DNA from: Bedellia somnulentella
Taxonomy: Eukaryota > Arthropoda > Insecta > Lepidoptera > Bedelliidae
NCBI GenBank assembly: GCA_963576735.1
Contig: OY755198.1
Coordinates: forward strand, 4,154,001 to 4,218,000
Length of the DNA: 64,000 nt
Direction of reading: 5' to 3'
Shown piece by piece: positions 41,875 to 55,200 of the stretch. The notes under the pieces were generated by a model. It did no database searches and was not told the origin of the DNA. It saw nothing but the letters and a program-made list of their open reading frames with translations. The position numbers were made by a program, and so were the translations under genes. How positions within the stretch are numbered: position 1 is the first letter of the stretch; every line of letters starts with the position of its first letter.

Positions 41875-42077
41875 CTAAAAAATAAAATATATGTAATAAT
41901 AGAAGTTGTTTCATCAGGGGGAAGAAACAAAGAAGTTCACTATAAACTGTTCAAGGGGAAGCTAGCAAAAGTGAATGGCAGAATAAGGCACATAAAGTAT
42001 ACAAGATATGATGTACAACATGCAATGGTTGATATCTAGAAATAATGCCTAAGAACACAGATGAACAGTGAAACTTA

Positions 42078-42560
42078 TTCAAACATACGTGTAGTCAATA
42101 GCCACCATAGGACCCAATTTGTTGCATGTATATTGTAATATATTTGAGGCTTTATTTTAAGTCATAGCACATAATTACAAACACATAGCAAGGCTTGTAA
42201 ATTACATAAATATAAATTGTATGTTCCAGGCTCTTGGGTATTTTGATAATGTGCATCGACATAACGCCTGCAGAAAATGTAAAACATTACAATCATTAGT
42301 CACATTGTTTAGACTTATAATTAAGCAATAAAATTATATTACTATTAACCCTACCTACCTACGGGCTGTCTTTTCAGCAATGTTATCATAATCACAGTAT
42401 GTATACACATCAAACATACGATTTATATTTATGTAAGCTACAAGCCTTGCTATGTGTCTGTAATTATGTGCTATGACTTAATATAAAGCCTCAAATATAT
42501 TACAATATACATGCAACAAATAGGGTCCTATGGTGGCTATTAACTTCACGTAAGTATGAA
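42078..42560. repeat. Foldback element, about 150-bp arms
   Basis: AATAGCCACCATAGGACCCA at left is inverted near 42540. AGCACATAATTACAAACACA is inverted near 42460. About 170 bases separate the arms. It lies in the first intron of the P-like gene. Confidence 0.7.
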
Positions 42561-42626
42561 TAACTTTCATGGTTCGGTAGCATAGTGTAGTGTTGAAATG
42601 TAATTACAAGTATTATTGTTACTCAC

Positions 42627-42813
42627 CATCATTTTCAGTCGAGAGAGAGGGCATTCCAGTACTTATTTCCTCATTGGAAAATAAGGTAGGATAAGCCGAC
42701 TGTTTTAGGCGTGAACTAGATGTCACAAACCTTTTCTCAAAATGTTTGTGACACACAAACATGGTACGTAGACCTTTGAAGCTAAGCTTCGATAATTCCT
42801 CACACTTAATACT
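42627..42813 (-). CDS. P-like gene exon 1 in window: second half of THAP
   Basis: Reads VCHKHFEKRFVTSS...YPTLF, the C-terminal half of a C2CH THAP finger. Donor GATG|GTGAGT. The frame is open back to 42813, after which a stop appears. The first Cys pair and the invariant Trp are not found upstream, so the domain is either truncated or completed by an exon I cannot see. The first ATG is at 42762. Confidence 0.75.
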
Positions 42814-42884
42814 TCACTCGATCGATCGATCAAACTCAATAATGCAATGAAAGAAAATGAAATGAACACACACAACACAGGCAA

Positions 42885-42950
42885 TGAACAAAATGGCGGC
42901 GGCGGGCGCCAGAAGAGCGGGGGCCTCTGACTGAAGCAAGGGAGGGGAGA
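42885..42950. promoter_or_regulatory. GC-rich presumed bidirectional promoter
   Basis: The only strongly GC- and CpG-rich stretch nearby (ATGGCGGCGGCGGGCGCCAG) lies between the starts of the P-like gene (left) and gene B (right). AAAATGGCGGC resembles a YY1/Pho site. The function is inferred from position and composition. Confidence 0.4.
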
Positions 42951-43088
42951 GGGAGACTTTTTTTCTAAACTAACGCGGTTGTCTGACCTTGAACGAAAAT
43001 TTTTGTTCTTAGATTATAGCCTGTGCAATAAATGAATCAATGAAATGAAATGATATTTTTCTGTTCATGTGTTTAGCCTACCTTCAGG

Positions 43089-43220
43089 ATGGCCCTGAAT
43101 ATGGATCAAATAATAACGAAACTTAGAGCAACAGTTTGTGTTAGTTGCTTATCAACGGATAGAAAGTTGTATTTTATTAAAGTAACAGATGAGTTTTTTA
43201 GTCTCTGCAGGGAATTAAAG
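43089..43220 (+). CDS. Gene B exon 1: start and first half of ZAD
   Basis: ATG at 43089 with a second in-frame ATG at 43101. Donor AAAG|GTGAGC. CVSCLSTDRKLYFIK parallels gene A CLSCLATNRKLYRLQ. Confidence 0.9.
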
Positions 43221-46200
43221 GTGAGCTCATTTATAAACATAAGAAAATATAATTAAGTATAATACACGTTTTAATCTATCGCGCTTTGTAGATACATACA
43301 ATACCCACGGCTATAAATCCCCCTGAAGGGGTAGCCAGAGCTGAGGAATAACAAATTCTTCAGCCACTTTTGGAAAGTTGAGTGGGAAAGGATGGTAAAA
43401 TAAAGGTTGTGGTCTCTAACTGCATCGCCCAAAAATCCCTTGTATTCTAAGCCGACACTAGTCGGCGGTTTGTGGACAATATTACAAATTAATTTTTTTT
43501 ATAGAATTAAGTATATTCTAAAAGTTAGTCTGAAGTATCCTATATATCTCTTATGGTGTTGGTTACAGCTTATGGAAAAAGATGCAATCTGCTGGGAATG
43601 CAAAGCAATATTTGTGAAATTTCACAAATTCAAAATGAGAACCTTGGATTCATACACACAGCTTCAAGATAGTGCCAAAATTTTAAGAATGGTAATGTCC
43701 TGCTTCATTAATTATTGGATCTGCTTGTAATTATGACACAAATACATTGTATTTTGTATTGTATTTGAATGGCTAGTTTCCGCAAGTCGACGTCTACTGT
43801 GCGCCTGTTTTGCATGATAAAGGGATGGCACTACTCTAGCCACCCCAGCTCACTAAAGAAGTTCAGGATCCCCCTAACGGCCTTGAACACCTCAGGGAGT
43901 GACCTGGCGTCACCCAGGTGTGTTACCCTGTAATCCTCTACACCTGCACACTCAAGGAGCTATCTGTAACACCCAAAGTAAACAAGTGTTTGTTAGAAGG
44001 GCCATGCCTCATGGGGGTGGCTGTAATCCAACTAATTTGCTTTTTGTTAAGTTTAAATAATTTATTAGTAAGTTGCTTGTTGAACCTGGTTAAAGCAGGT
44101 TCGGCTTGGTTACAGCCACTCTCCGAGGACCAGCAAGCCTCCCACTTACCTCGCATAGCCTTACGAACTATTGTTTTTAACTGATCGTTTTGTAGAGGCA
44201 GACATGGCTCTGGGCCTGTGAATGGGGTATCCGATCCTCTTCTGGTCAATTCATCTGCTGCATCATTACTGCGTGATCTGCTGTGTCCTTTAATCCATTG
44301 TATGGTAGTATCATTGGTTTGCCCTATCGCCATTAGGTTTTGTGACATTCATATATGAGCCCTGATTTGCACTCATAGCTCATTAGGGCTTGCAGGACTG
44401 ATTTGCTGTCCGAATTGGAAGTTCTCTGATTTTCCTCGCTGCCACAGCTTGGGCGGCGAGTATGATTGCGAAGCATTCTGCTTGAAAAATCGAATTCCAG
44501 GCGCCCATTGGTCTAGCTATTTCTATCTGTAGGTCTTCGGAGAATACCCCCGCTCCTGTGCCAGATTTAGTTTTAGAGCCGTACACAAATACACATACTC
44601 ACGGCCATTAATCCCAAAAAAGGATTTCAGAGCTAGAAACTCCTTAGCCACATTTGGAAGTTGATACGGGAGAAGATAGTTGAAATAAAGTATTGTTCGT
44701 GATGGGTAACCAACCGCATTGCCCAAAATCCATTTAAAAAGCTCCATATCCTTAGTCGCCTCTTACAACGCCTGTGGGTAGAAAGGGGTAGTGACATTCT
44801 AAGCTGGCAATACATGGCAATTTGTAATTGTGAATGCAGATCTTATATATTTCTGATTGGGGACTAGAGATTACCCTAAAAAGGGCTATTTGGTTGGGTT
44901 TTTTGATCTTTGTTGAGTTCAGGAGCTGCAGACCCATCACCAACTCTTTGTTTAAATAGCTTTCCAGCTGAACTTTCAAAAGTGGATGAAGAATTTCTAA
45001 CCCTGAAGCTGTGGCTACATCTTTTTGGGATTTATAGCCATGTTTAAGATTCATTTAACTAAAGGATGTATCTTTTGATCATGATCAACTAATATGAATG
45101 CCAAACTAATAATAGGAATGAGCCATATAGGGAAATGCATGAAAACATTGATGATGTAAATGTAGCTAGAATATCCATAGTTTCTGCCTACCTGAACAGA
45201 GACTAATGCTTGAGTGTATGTGTTTATGTAACATCTCATTAAGAAAGAAATAAATATTATATTTAGCACATATAACAATAGTATAACAGAAGTTACAAAA
45301 ATGATTTTTAATAAAATGCTTACCATTTCCATAAATTATTTCAGCTAAAAGAGAAAGCGAAAATTCGTATAAAGTACAATACAAATAGTACATTGAAATC
45401 GGAAATTAAACATGGTTATGATTATTATTATATGGAAACTGATGAGAGTGAGATAAAAGTTGAGAGGGAAGATGCTTTAAAAGATACAATACCAAACATA
45501 GACAGTAAAATAAGAGAAATAGAAATAGACATGAGTATGTCAACTTTTCATGATGCTTTTAAATCATCCCTTTCAATTGGTGAAATATCAGATACAAAAC
45601 CTACACCAATATCTTATAAACATAAAACCAAAAACCAGCCAAATTTAAAACTACCCTCAAGACCAGAAATAGATAATAGTCAACTTCTTCGGGACCATGA
45701 TTATGAATTAAAATCAACATATGAAATAAAAAATGGTGCCACTTCCAATTCTATGGTTGCGAGTGATGATGATGATGATAATTATAATTATGAAGATATG
45801 ACTCAAATTGATGCTGAATCTGTACCTGATGATCATATTGAGCATAATTATGTGAACACAATCAATACTGCATCAGTAACTCAACATAATGAACATTATA
45901 AAGAACAAAATGATCCAATCAAAGTAGAACCTGATGATATTCATATCACTTGTGAACCCGAAGAGTTTATCAACACATTTGATGATTTAATAAAAGTAGA
46001 AGAAGGAACAAATGAAACTAATCAAATATTATTGAATGACGGTGATATTGAAAGTTCAATACCACAAAATAAAATATGTGTTAAACCAATTGCCAAAATA
46101 AATAATGATATAAATAATGTCAAAACAATGAGTAATTTTAGTGATGCAAGAATAAAAAATTGTGTAGTTCTATTAAAAAAAACTTATATACATAATCAAG

Positions 46201-49200
46201 GAAAAATAAATAAAAATCGCCGCGTTGTTAAAAATAGAGTTGCAAAGAAAAATAAAAATGTAGGTAAAGTTAAAAAAGTTATTTATAAACGCAACGCAAG
46301 AATAAATAATGATGTAGGTACTGTTAAGAAAAATACATTTATAAAGAGTGTTGCAAGGGCAGATAAAAAAAAAGTTAATGTTAAAAAGGTATCTTTTCAA
46401 CTCGATGATTCGGCGACGGAGACAGCCAGCTCAGTTTATGATGAAGAAGAGAATTTTATTGAAACTGGTAAGACATTTCTTTTGTACATACATATAGTCA
46501 CGGCTATAAAACCCAAAAAAGGGTAGCAGAGCTTCAGAATTAGGATTTTTTCTGCCACTTTTGGATGAGAAAAAATGGCAATTTAAAGGTTGTTGGTGAT
46601 GGGTCATCCTTAAAAGCACCAATACCCTTAGTCGCCTCTTACTAACTCCCAAGGTTACAAATGGGGTAGTGCTATTCTAAGCCGACACTACACAGCATAC
46701 TTTCTCGTGATAAAATAACCACACATACGACTTTAGGAAAGATACCTTAATGTAGTCCATAATCCGGATTATAGAATAGAATAGAAAACACTTTATTACA
46801 TACATACATACATACATATACTCACGGTTATAAATCCCTTAACGGGGTAGCCAGAGCTTTGGAATGAGAAATTCCTCAGCCACTTTTGGAAGTTGATTGG
46901 GGAAAAGATGGTAATAATAAATGTTTTTGGTGACGGGTCTCCAACCACATCGCCCAAAAATCACTTAAAAAGCCCTTATACCCTTAGTCGCCTCTTACGA
47001 TCACCCACGGGTAGAAATGGGGTAGTGTTATTCTAAGCCGACACTACACGGCTAACACTTTATTGCACATAAAAAAAGGAAACATATATACAAATTCAAT
47101 AACAAACTACAAGTAGCAGTCTTATCACTAAAAACGATCCCTTCAAGGCTACCTTTGAATGAATGAATTAAAAAAAAATGCGAATTTAAAGAGTTTCTTT
47201 GTTGCTTCTTTACTTTACCTTCCGAAGCAACGGATAAATGATAAATTTAAAATATTGACTTTTAAAAAATTTAAGTTTTTAATTTAATTAACTAAATTTT
47301 TACTTTTTTTTTGAAAAGTTAAAAAAAAGGTAATTTGTGATAGATGTTCAACAATATGGTTATAATAATTATTATTTATGGGTTGTCTGGAAGAGATCGC
47401 TCTTAGTGATAAGACCACCAGTTGTACTTTGGCTTTTGTACCGATCTTTTTTTTGTAATGTGCAATAAAGAGTTTTATTATTATTATTATTATTTTTCAG
47501 ACCTAGATATTATAACAAAAAGTATTACATTAGATCAACTATTGGAATATAGGAAGCAAGAATTAGAAGAACTCACGAAACCTAAATATAATTATGACAC
47601 ACCGTCTAAACGTTATTACTGCACATATTGTATTATGAAATGGAATAACAAAAAAATCTACGAGAATCACTTCACGCTACATCATAATATGGTAAGAAAG
47701 TTTTTTCTTTTATACATAAACTCACGGCTATAAAAATAAAATCTTTATTGCATTTACATATCTTAATTTACATGACAAAGTACATAATTATATATTTCTA
47801 AATTTATAACCATAATTAACCGATATTGATATTAATCAAACCTAACACTATACATAATTATTAACTATTAACATAAATCGCATTAAACTCAATCAGACAA
47901 AACACGTTAAAGTTAAAACTAGAAAAAATAATACTTATATATCATTAATTAAAATTCAAATTACTTTTTATCAACAAATCAACCAAAAAATCAATCAATC
48001 AATCAAATTAAATTCAATAAACTTCTGGCAATTATTTAAACTATAGAATATTAAATTATATTATTATCAAAATAATAGCATTATAGATCAATTCCTTAGC
48101 CACTTTTGGAAGTTGAGTAGGGAAGAGATTGTAAAATAAATGTTGTTAGCGATAGGTCTCCGAACGCATCGCTAAAAATCACTTAAAAAGTCCCAATAAC
48201 ATGAGTCACCTCTTACGAACATTTAGGAAAAAAAATGTTGTAGTGTAATAAATATACGGACTTATACACAGACCTAGTCAGCCCAAAACTGAGTAAGACT
48301 TGTATTATGGGATAATAACTCAACGACATATTTAATATGCTATGCCGTGTAGTGCCGGCTTAGAATGTCGCTACCCCTTTCTACCCACGGGTGCCGTAAG
48401 AGGTGACTAAGGGTATTGGGGCTTTTTAATGGATTTTTGGGCGATGCGGATGGAGACCCATCACCAAAAACCTTTATTTTACTATCTTTTCCCCATCAAC
48501 TTCTAAAAGTAGCTGAGGAATTTATAATTCCTTAGCTCTGGTTACCCCTTCTTGGGAATTATAGCCCTGAGTGTATGTATGTATGTATGTATGATATATT
48601 TAATCCTATTAATATTATAAATGTGAAACTTTAGATGTTTGGATGTTTGTGTGTATGAGGTATGAATGAAATTTAGCAGAATGCTAGATAATGACCCAAA
48701 TTATAACATAGAATACATCTTATCCAGGAAAATTTTGGCCAATGAAATATTCACGCCTGATTGAACTAAGAGTACCGGAAAAAACGCCTAAAGTTTAGCA
48801 TAAGCAAATTTACAGTACGAAGTACGAAGTCTGTCAGGTCAGGACACATATAAATAACGTCCAAGGCTAAGAATATAATTTATTTTCATGCCTCAGACGC
48901 CTGCCTTTTTGAGCACACTCACTATTTGGTCCAAATGTGTCCTCCGAGGTCGTCCTCTACTATCATTACCTTCCACATTGGCTTTATAGATCTCTTTCAC
49001 CAATTTACTGTCATCCATTCTCTTTATATGCCCAAACCATTTCAACATTCCTTTTTCTGTCATCTATCATCTTTCACGCCGCACCTTTCACGAATCACGT
49101 AATTTCTCACTCGATCACATAACCTTACATTACATAACATAAAACATAAACGTTCACGCCGAATATCCCCGAAGGGGTTGGCAGAGGTACTTAATACTTC

Positions 49201-52200
49201 TGAACATCACGTGACTTTGTCACCTGGTGTTCAGAGTACCCACGTTTTGCATGGACAGTGTACTCACGTGATAGGGGGCAGGCCTATCGCCGTTTTGTAC
49301 GAATACACTGTCATATGACTAAGTACAACTCAGCCATGTGGGTTTCCTCACGATGTTTTCCCTCACCGTTAACAACCATGATAAATTAACCACACATATG
49401 TCTTTAGAAAAGACAAATTGGTGTAGGCCCGACCCAGCATTTGAACACTAGTCGTTTGCACGATAACCGAGTGTTCTACCCACTAGGCTATCACGGTTGC
49501 TTACCTGTTGGTACCTTACATTACAAACTTATATAATAATAATTATGTTTTCAGTATTATAAATACGACTGCAAAATATGCCATAGAAGATTCCAGTTAG
49601 AGGCGGAACATAAAATGCACTACAAAACACATTTCAGGTAAACTCATATTACATATACTCACGACCATAAATCCCACAAAAGGATTGCCAGAGCTTCAGA
49701 GCTGGAAACTCCTCAGCCACATTTGGAAGTTGACAGGGGACAAGATGGTAGAAAAGTATCATTGGTGATGGGTTCCAACCGCATCGCACAAACACCTCGT
49801 AAAAAGCTCCATACCCTTAGTCTCCTCTTACGACACCCATGTATAGAAAGGCATACACGGCAAATATTCATGTATATATTAAATTTAACATACATAACAT
49901 AAACGTTCACGCCGAATATCCCCGAAGGGGTTGGCAGAGGTACTAATACTTCTGAACATCACGTGACTTTGTCACCCGGTGTTCAGAGTACCCACGTTTT
50001 GCATGGACAGTGTACTCACGTGATAGGGGGCAGGCCTATCGCCGTTTTGTACGAATACACTGTCACATGACTAAGTACAACTCAGCCATGTGGGTTTCCT
50101 CACGATGTTTTCCCTCACCGTTAACAACCATGATAAATTAACCACACATATGTCTTTAGAAAAGATAAATTGGTGTAGGCCCGACCCAGGTTTTTATTAA
50201 ATTTAATTTTACTTTAACTTGTGACTCAAGACCTAAAAGGCACCGGGTTCGACTCCTAGGAGAAGTAAAAAACCATTGCCAACAATACTACGTTAGTTGC
50301 AAATAGGTTATTAGAAATAGGTTACTTATCAATTTAAAAATAATAAATTGATTGTAATGAAATCGCGAGTAATATTGCTTTGATATTGTGGCTATTATTG
50401 TGAGTTTATTTACTACTTACACAACATACGCACATAAAATATGCTATAAATCCCTAGAAGGGGTAGCCAGTGCTTCAGAATAAGAAATTCCTCAGGCACT
50501 TGTGGAGACAGCAAAGAATATACTGGCCAGTACACCCTTGCTGTGTAACCAACTTATAATTTGCATTTATGCTTAGCTCGAGAAACATTTACAAACCGCG
50601 ATGTAGGATATGAGTGAGAAGCTGCTATGTGCGAGTGAGACCGCAGTAGTGTGCGCTCTAACAGTACTCCCACAAGCTTTGGAAGTTGTGTGGGGATAAG
50701 ATTGTAAAACAAAGGTTATTGGTGATGGGTTTTGAACCGCATCACCCATAATTTTTAACAAAAAGAAAACCGACTTCTTAGTTGGAAAACCAACCGAAAA
50801 TAAACAATCTAGTACTAAAAAGTACGAAATATTATTTTTAATTGAATATGAGTACTGTGATTAATACCTTAGCAATTTCTTTATTCCACACGCGTCAGTT
50901 CAACCTACCTAAATCTTAAAATTCTCTTAAATTAATTTGTGAGCCGGTGCCAGCCTCGATGATAATTGATAATAAGAAGTGTGTATTTCGCACTTCATAT
51001 ACATGTAAAATGTAGGGTACCTTGTAGTTGTAGGGTAAATTGATTTTAGTACGTATTGCCATTTATAACGTTAGGCGATAGATATATATTGATAGATATA
51101 ACGCGATACATTTGCCTATAAAATTTGAGGGTTCCCCTCGATTTCTCCAGGATCCCATCATCAGACCCTGATATCCTCATCATGGTACCAATCTGGGAGT
51201 ATCTTCTTTCGAATAAAAAAATAATAATCAAAATCGGTGCATAAATGGCGAAGTAATCGGCGAACAAACATAAAAAAAAAATACGGTCGAATTGAGAACA
51301 CTCCTTTTTTTGAAGTCGGTTAAAAATCCACTTAAAAAGCCCCATCCTTTAGCCGCCTCTTAGGAACAACCATGGGAAGAAATGATGTAGTGCTATTCTA
51401 TACCGACACTACACATAACTAAAGTTCTTGAAATAGGCAAATGTATTAAATTTTTAAAAAGTACATTTGTTTTTTAAAAAATAAGGAATATTAATAAATA
51501 AAGAAAAGAAAAATTTCGACACCGGCGGGGTTCGAACCCGCGACCTCCGGTATACGCCCGCCGGTGTCGAATTTTTTCTTTCCTTTATTTATTAGTAATA
51601 ATCCCCACATGAGGTTTTCATGTCAAACACCCAATATCTGAATTGAGTATTCAATCTGATAACAACTTAAGTATCGTTTTGTCTCATTCAGTTGTTAAGA
51701 TTTCAATGCGACAGAACGATACTTAAGTTGTTCTCAGCTGGAATACTCAATACATGAAATCGGGCAAAAAACATTCAAATGATTAATATTTTTTTAAATC
51801 TTTTTGTTCATGAAAACCTCATGTGGGGATTATTACTAATAAATAAAGAGTAAATAAAGGAAAGAAAAATCTCGACACAGGCGGGGATCGAACCCGCGAC
51901 CTCGGGTATACGCCCCGTCGCTCTGCCAACTGAGCTACCGTGTCAATGGCTGCCAGTGCGAAATTCTTCTATCCTTTATTTCTTTTACACGTTTTAGTAG
52001 TGTTCGAGATATTTCTTTCCTTTATTTATTCTTTATTTATTAGTTATTGAGTTTTTTTTTTATCAACAGGTACCACACATGCCGTCATTGCAAATTTTCC
52101 AACACCAGATATGCGGTTGTAACCACTCATTGGTCAAATGAACATAACATACCAAAATGCGATGTTTGCTCTTTGGAGTTCAAGTAAGTAAAATTACATA

Positions 52201-55200
52201 ACATAACATAACATGGTATATCTATTGGCCTGCGACTAGAACGCACGTGCCATTTTAGCTCTCGTCAACTATTGAGATTAATATTTTATATATTACTTTT
52301 TTAAATGTCTGCATCACCTAAATACTAATCGCATAGATTATTGTAGTGTTAATATGTTGTATTAGTGTATTTAACTAAGAGATTATTATGGAGGAAAGTC
52401 CATTTAATCGGAGCGGACTGACTCGTCGCAGTCCTCCTCCGCAGTGCACTGAAGACAATATGGACCAAGCACCATCGGCTTCTTCAAAACATCAGGACTC
52501 CAGCGTTGTATCAACTACTGATATCCAATATTGGATGGACACCATTGAGGCCTGCTTACAAAAAATCTGCCAAGTATCGACCGAAGGTAAGCTGAACTCA
52601 GACCAAAAGCTCTGTATTAGTAACTTATGTAGGAAAATCGGGAATGGTACTGGTCAAATGGCAGTTCATTACCAATCGGCTAAACAACATCTTCTTCTCG
52701 CCCAATCTAAAATTCAGAACTTATATCAGAAAATTGATGTCTTAGAACAAAAACAAGGTGACCTTGAAACAATCCAAGACCTCAAACAATCTATACGCAA
52801 TTCTTTGGAGTCCCAAACTAAGACGAACACTTCTTTTGCCGATATGGTTAAAAAGGGACCAAACGATTTTGTAACACCCCAAAATCTAGCCTCCATAACA
52901 ATATTTCCCAAGGACAAACAAAAATCTAGTGATGAGACCAAGTCCCTAGTACAAAAAATTATATGCCCCGAGGAGATGAAATTGCAAGTACGAGGACTCA
53001 GAAAAACTAAAAATGGAGGAGTAATCATCAGCACCAAGTCCCAGCAGGATATTGAAAAGATCAAATCGTCAAATAAACTCAGCTCAAACGATCTCACTTT
53101 AGAAGAAAGTAACCAGCGCCGCCCTAGAATAGTTGTAGTTGGGGTGCCAACAAATTTATCGGAGAAAGAAGTGTTTCAGTGCTTATATGAACAAAATTTG
53201 GCGGATAAGTATCCAGACTCAACATTCGACAAATTTCTTAGCTCCATAAAACTTAGCCATAAAAGGGGTAAAAAACAGGGTAAATATTGCCACTACATAA
53301 TTGAGGTCCCCGCAGGAATTCGCAAATGTCTCATGAATCAGAAGCGAATTTTCATTAACTGGACATCCTGTAAAATAAGAGACTTCACCCTTGTGACCCG
53401 CTGTTTTAAATGTCAGCAATATGGACACTCAGCTAAGTTTTGTCGTGAGGCTGATCAGGTCTGTGGCCATTGTGGGGAGACTGGACACTCTATCAAAGAG
53501 TGTATTAAAAAATCTCAGGAACCAACCTGTGCCACCTGCAAGCGTTTTAAAAAAACGAGTAACCATCCTACAGGAGACCCTGAATGCCCAGCAAGGAAGA
53601 ATGCAGAATTGAGGTATATAAATTCTATTAACTATGAAGGCGCCTAAGAGCGCCCGTATCTTCATATTATCTATAAGCACTTATTAATTAAGTTTCTTTT
53701 CACATTTTTTACTTCTTTTTTACATTTATTTTTAAACGTTCTTTAGTTTATTTATCAATGACACATCAAATTATATATGACTTAGACAATATAAAATTTG
53801 GTGAATCTCACTCGTGTGATGTTGAATTGTGTAGCCAATTAATTTGTAATGAGAAAGGTACTCTTAAAATCTTAACCCAAAACATTCGTAGTATTCACAA
53901 AAATTTCGATGATTTTCTAATATTATTAACTCGATTTAATGTTCCTTTTGATATTATTATTTTGACTGAATGTTGGTTACAAAACCGAGCACATAGTTTA
54001 CCCACCCTCACAGGGTACAAATTACACAGCTCAACTAAACTACATAACCAAAATGATGGCATTATAATATATGTACGAGATACGTTAAACTTTACCATAG
54101 AAGAAATTTGTGTTAATGAAAGTAATTGTCTAGGACTGATAAGTAAGGACTTAGTCATATTATCTTTTTACCGCTCTCCATCTTTTCGCAAACTTGATAA
54201 TTTTTTACAATCCTTGAACAGTATACTACATGCTTTCGCCTCTACAAAAAACATTGTTTTAACTGGAGACTTGAATATTGACATTATAACAGAAAACAAC
54301 GATTCTTCTATCCAGGAATACTTAAACATATGTGCTTTTCATGGAATATCACCCGCCCATACCTTTCCCACTCACAACAGCGGATCCTGTCTAGATCATG
54401 TTATGATAAAAACGAATTACCTGACACATACATTTGTTACTAACTCGACTATTACCGATCATCGCGCCGTGGTATTGACATTGAATTTAAAGCTGACTCA
54501 TAAAAAATGCCGCCGCAGCTATTCTAGTGTTAACATGCAAAACGTAAGACGTGATTTAATTCAAATGGATTTCAGCACGGTTTGTAATAATACTGACGTA
54601 AACTTTTCTATGAATTACGTGACTAACTGTGTTCAAAATGCAATTGCGAAAAATACAAGCACGTTTCGTCAAAGCAGGAAGTACCAAATAATAAAACCTT
54701 GGATAACTCCTGGCTTAATCAGATGCATAAAACATAGAGATAAGTTGCACAAAAGGTGTATGCTTGAGCCTACTAACAATACTATTATTCTTATTTACAA
54801 ACGATATCGCAATTTTAGCAATAAAATTTTGAAAAATGTAAAATGTGAGTACGAGAAAAAAGAACTTCAATCTGCGGGAAGTAACAACAAATTAATTTGG
54901 AATTTCATTAAACAAAAGACCTGCACGACAAAACAATGATATCCCTAACGAACTATTCAATCTAAGGTCAACTCCCACACAGTCAGCGGAATTCATAAAT
55001 AACTTTTTCATAAACATTGGTAAGAATTTATCTGAACAGGCAAATTTTGAAAAATACTATCAAGCTAATTCTAAACACCCTTCAAGGCTTAAATCGTTTG
55101 TTATGATCGATACAGACGTCTCTGAAGTAGACGTCTCATAAATAACTTAAAAAGTAATAGTGCCCCCGGATGGGATAACATCTCATGTAAAGTTTTGAAA

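Larger units (their letters stand above)
36309..42762 (-). pseudogene. THAP9/P-element-like transposase gene, 10 exons, two lesions
   Basis: Minus-strand exons: 42762-42627, 41874-41761, 41380-41309, 41154-41071, 39795-39730, 39470-39046, 38909-38527, 38446-38214, 37941-37875, 37534-36309. All junctions are in phase apart from a one-base excess in the seventh exon. Content in order: the second half of a THAP zinc finger, a Ser/Lys-rich linker, a helix-turn-helix region (GRRFTEDQKLMALSIMKQSP), an RNase H-like core with IIFDEV and VSDQGSAF, the FYDPPHLIKGVRNN motif and a C-terminal LNSDPIENFFGQMR motif, all P/THAP9 family hallmarks. The frameshift near 38725 and the in-frame TAA at 36939-36941 point to inactivity, unless these are sequencing errors. 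Confidence 0.85.
36101..42975 (-). mobile_element. Putative P/THAP9-like element, possible ends
   Basis: CGTTAGTTTAGA at 36101-36112 is exactly inverted at 42964-42975, just outside both ends of the transposase gene. A 12-base match is weak and I see no clean 8-bp target duplication, so these ends are tentative. Confidence 0.35.

Noticed and set aside
52726..53097. 123-codon minus-strand frame
   Set aside because: Antisense of the LINE ORF1.
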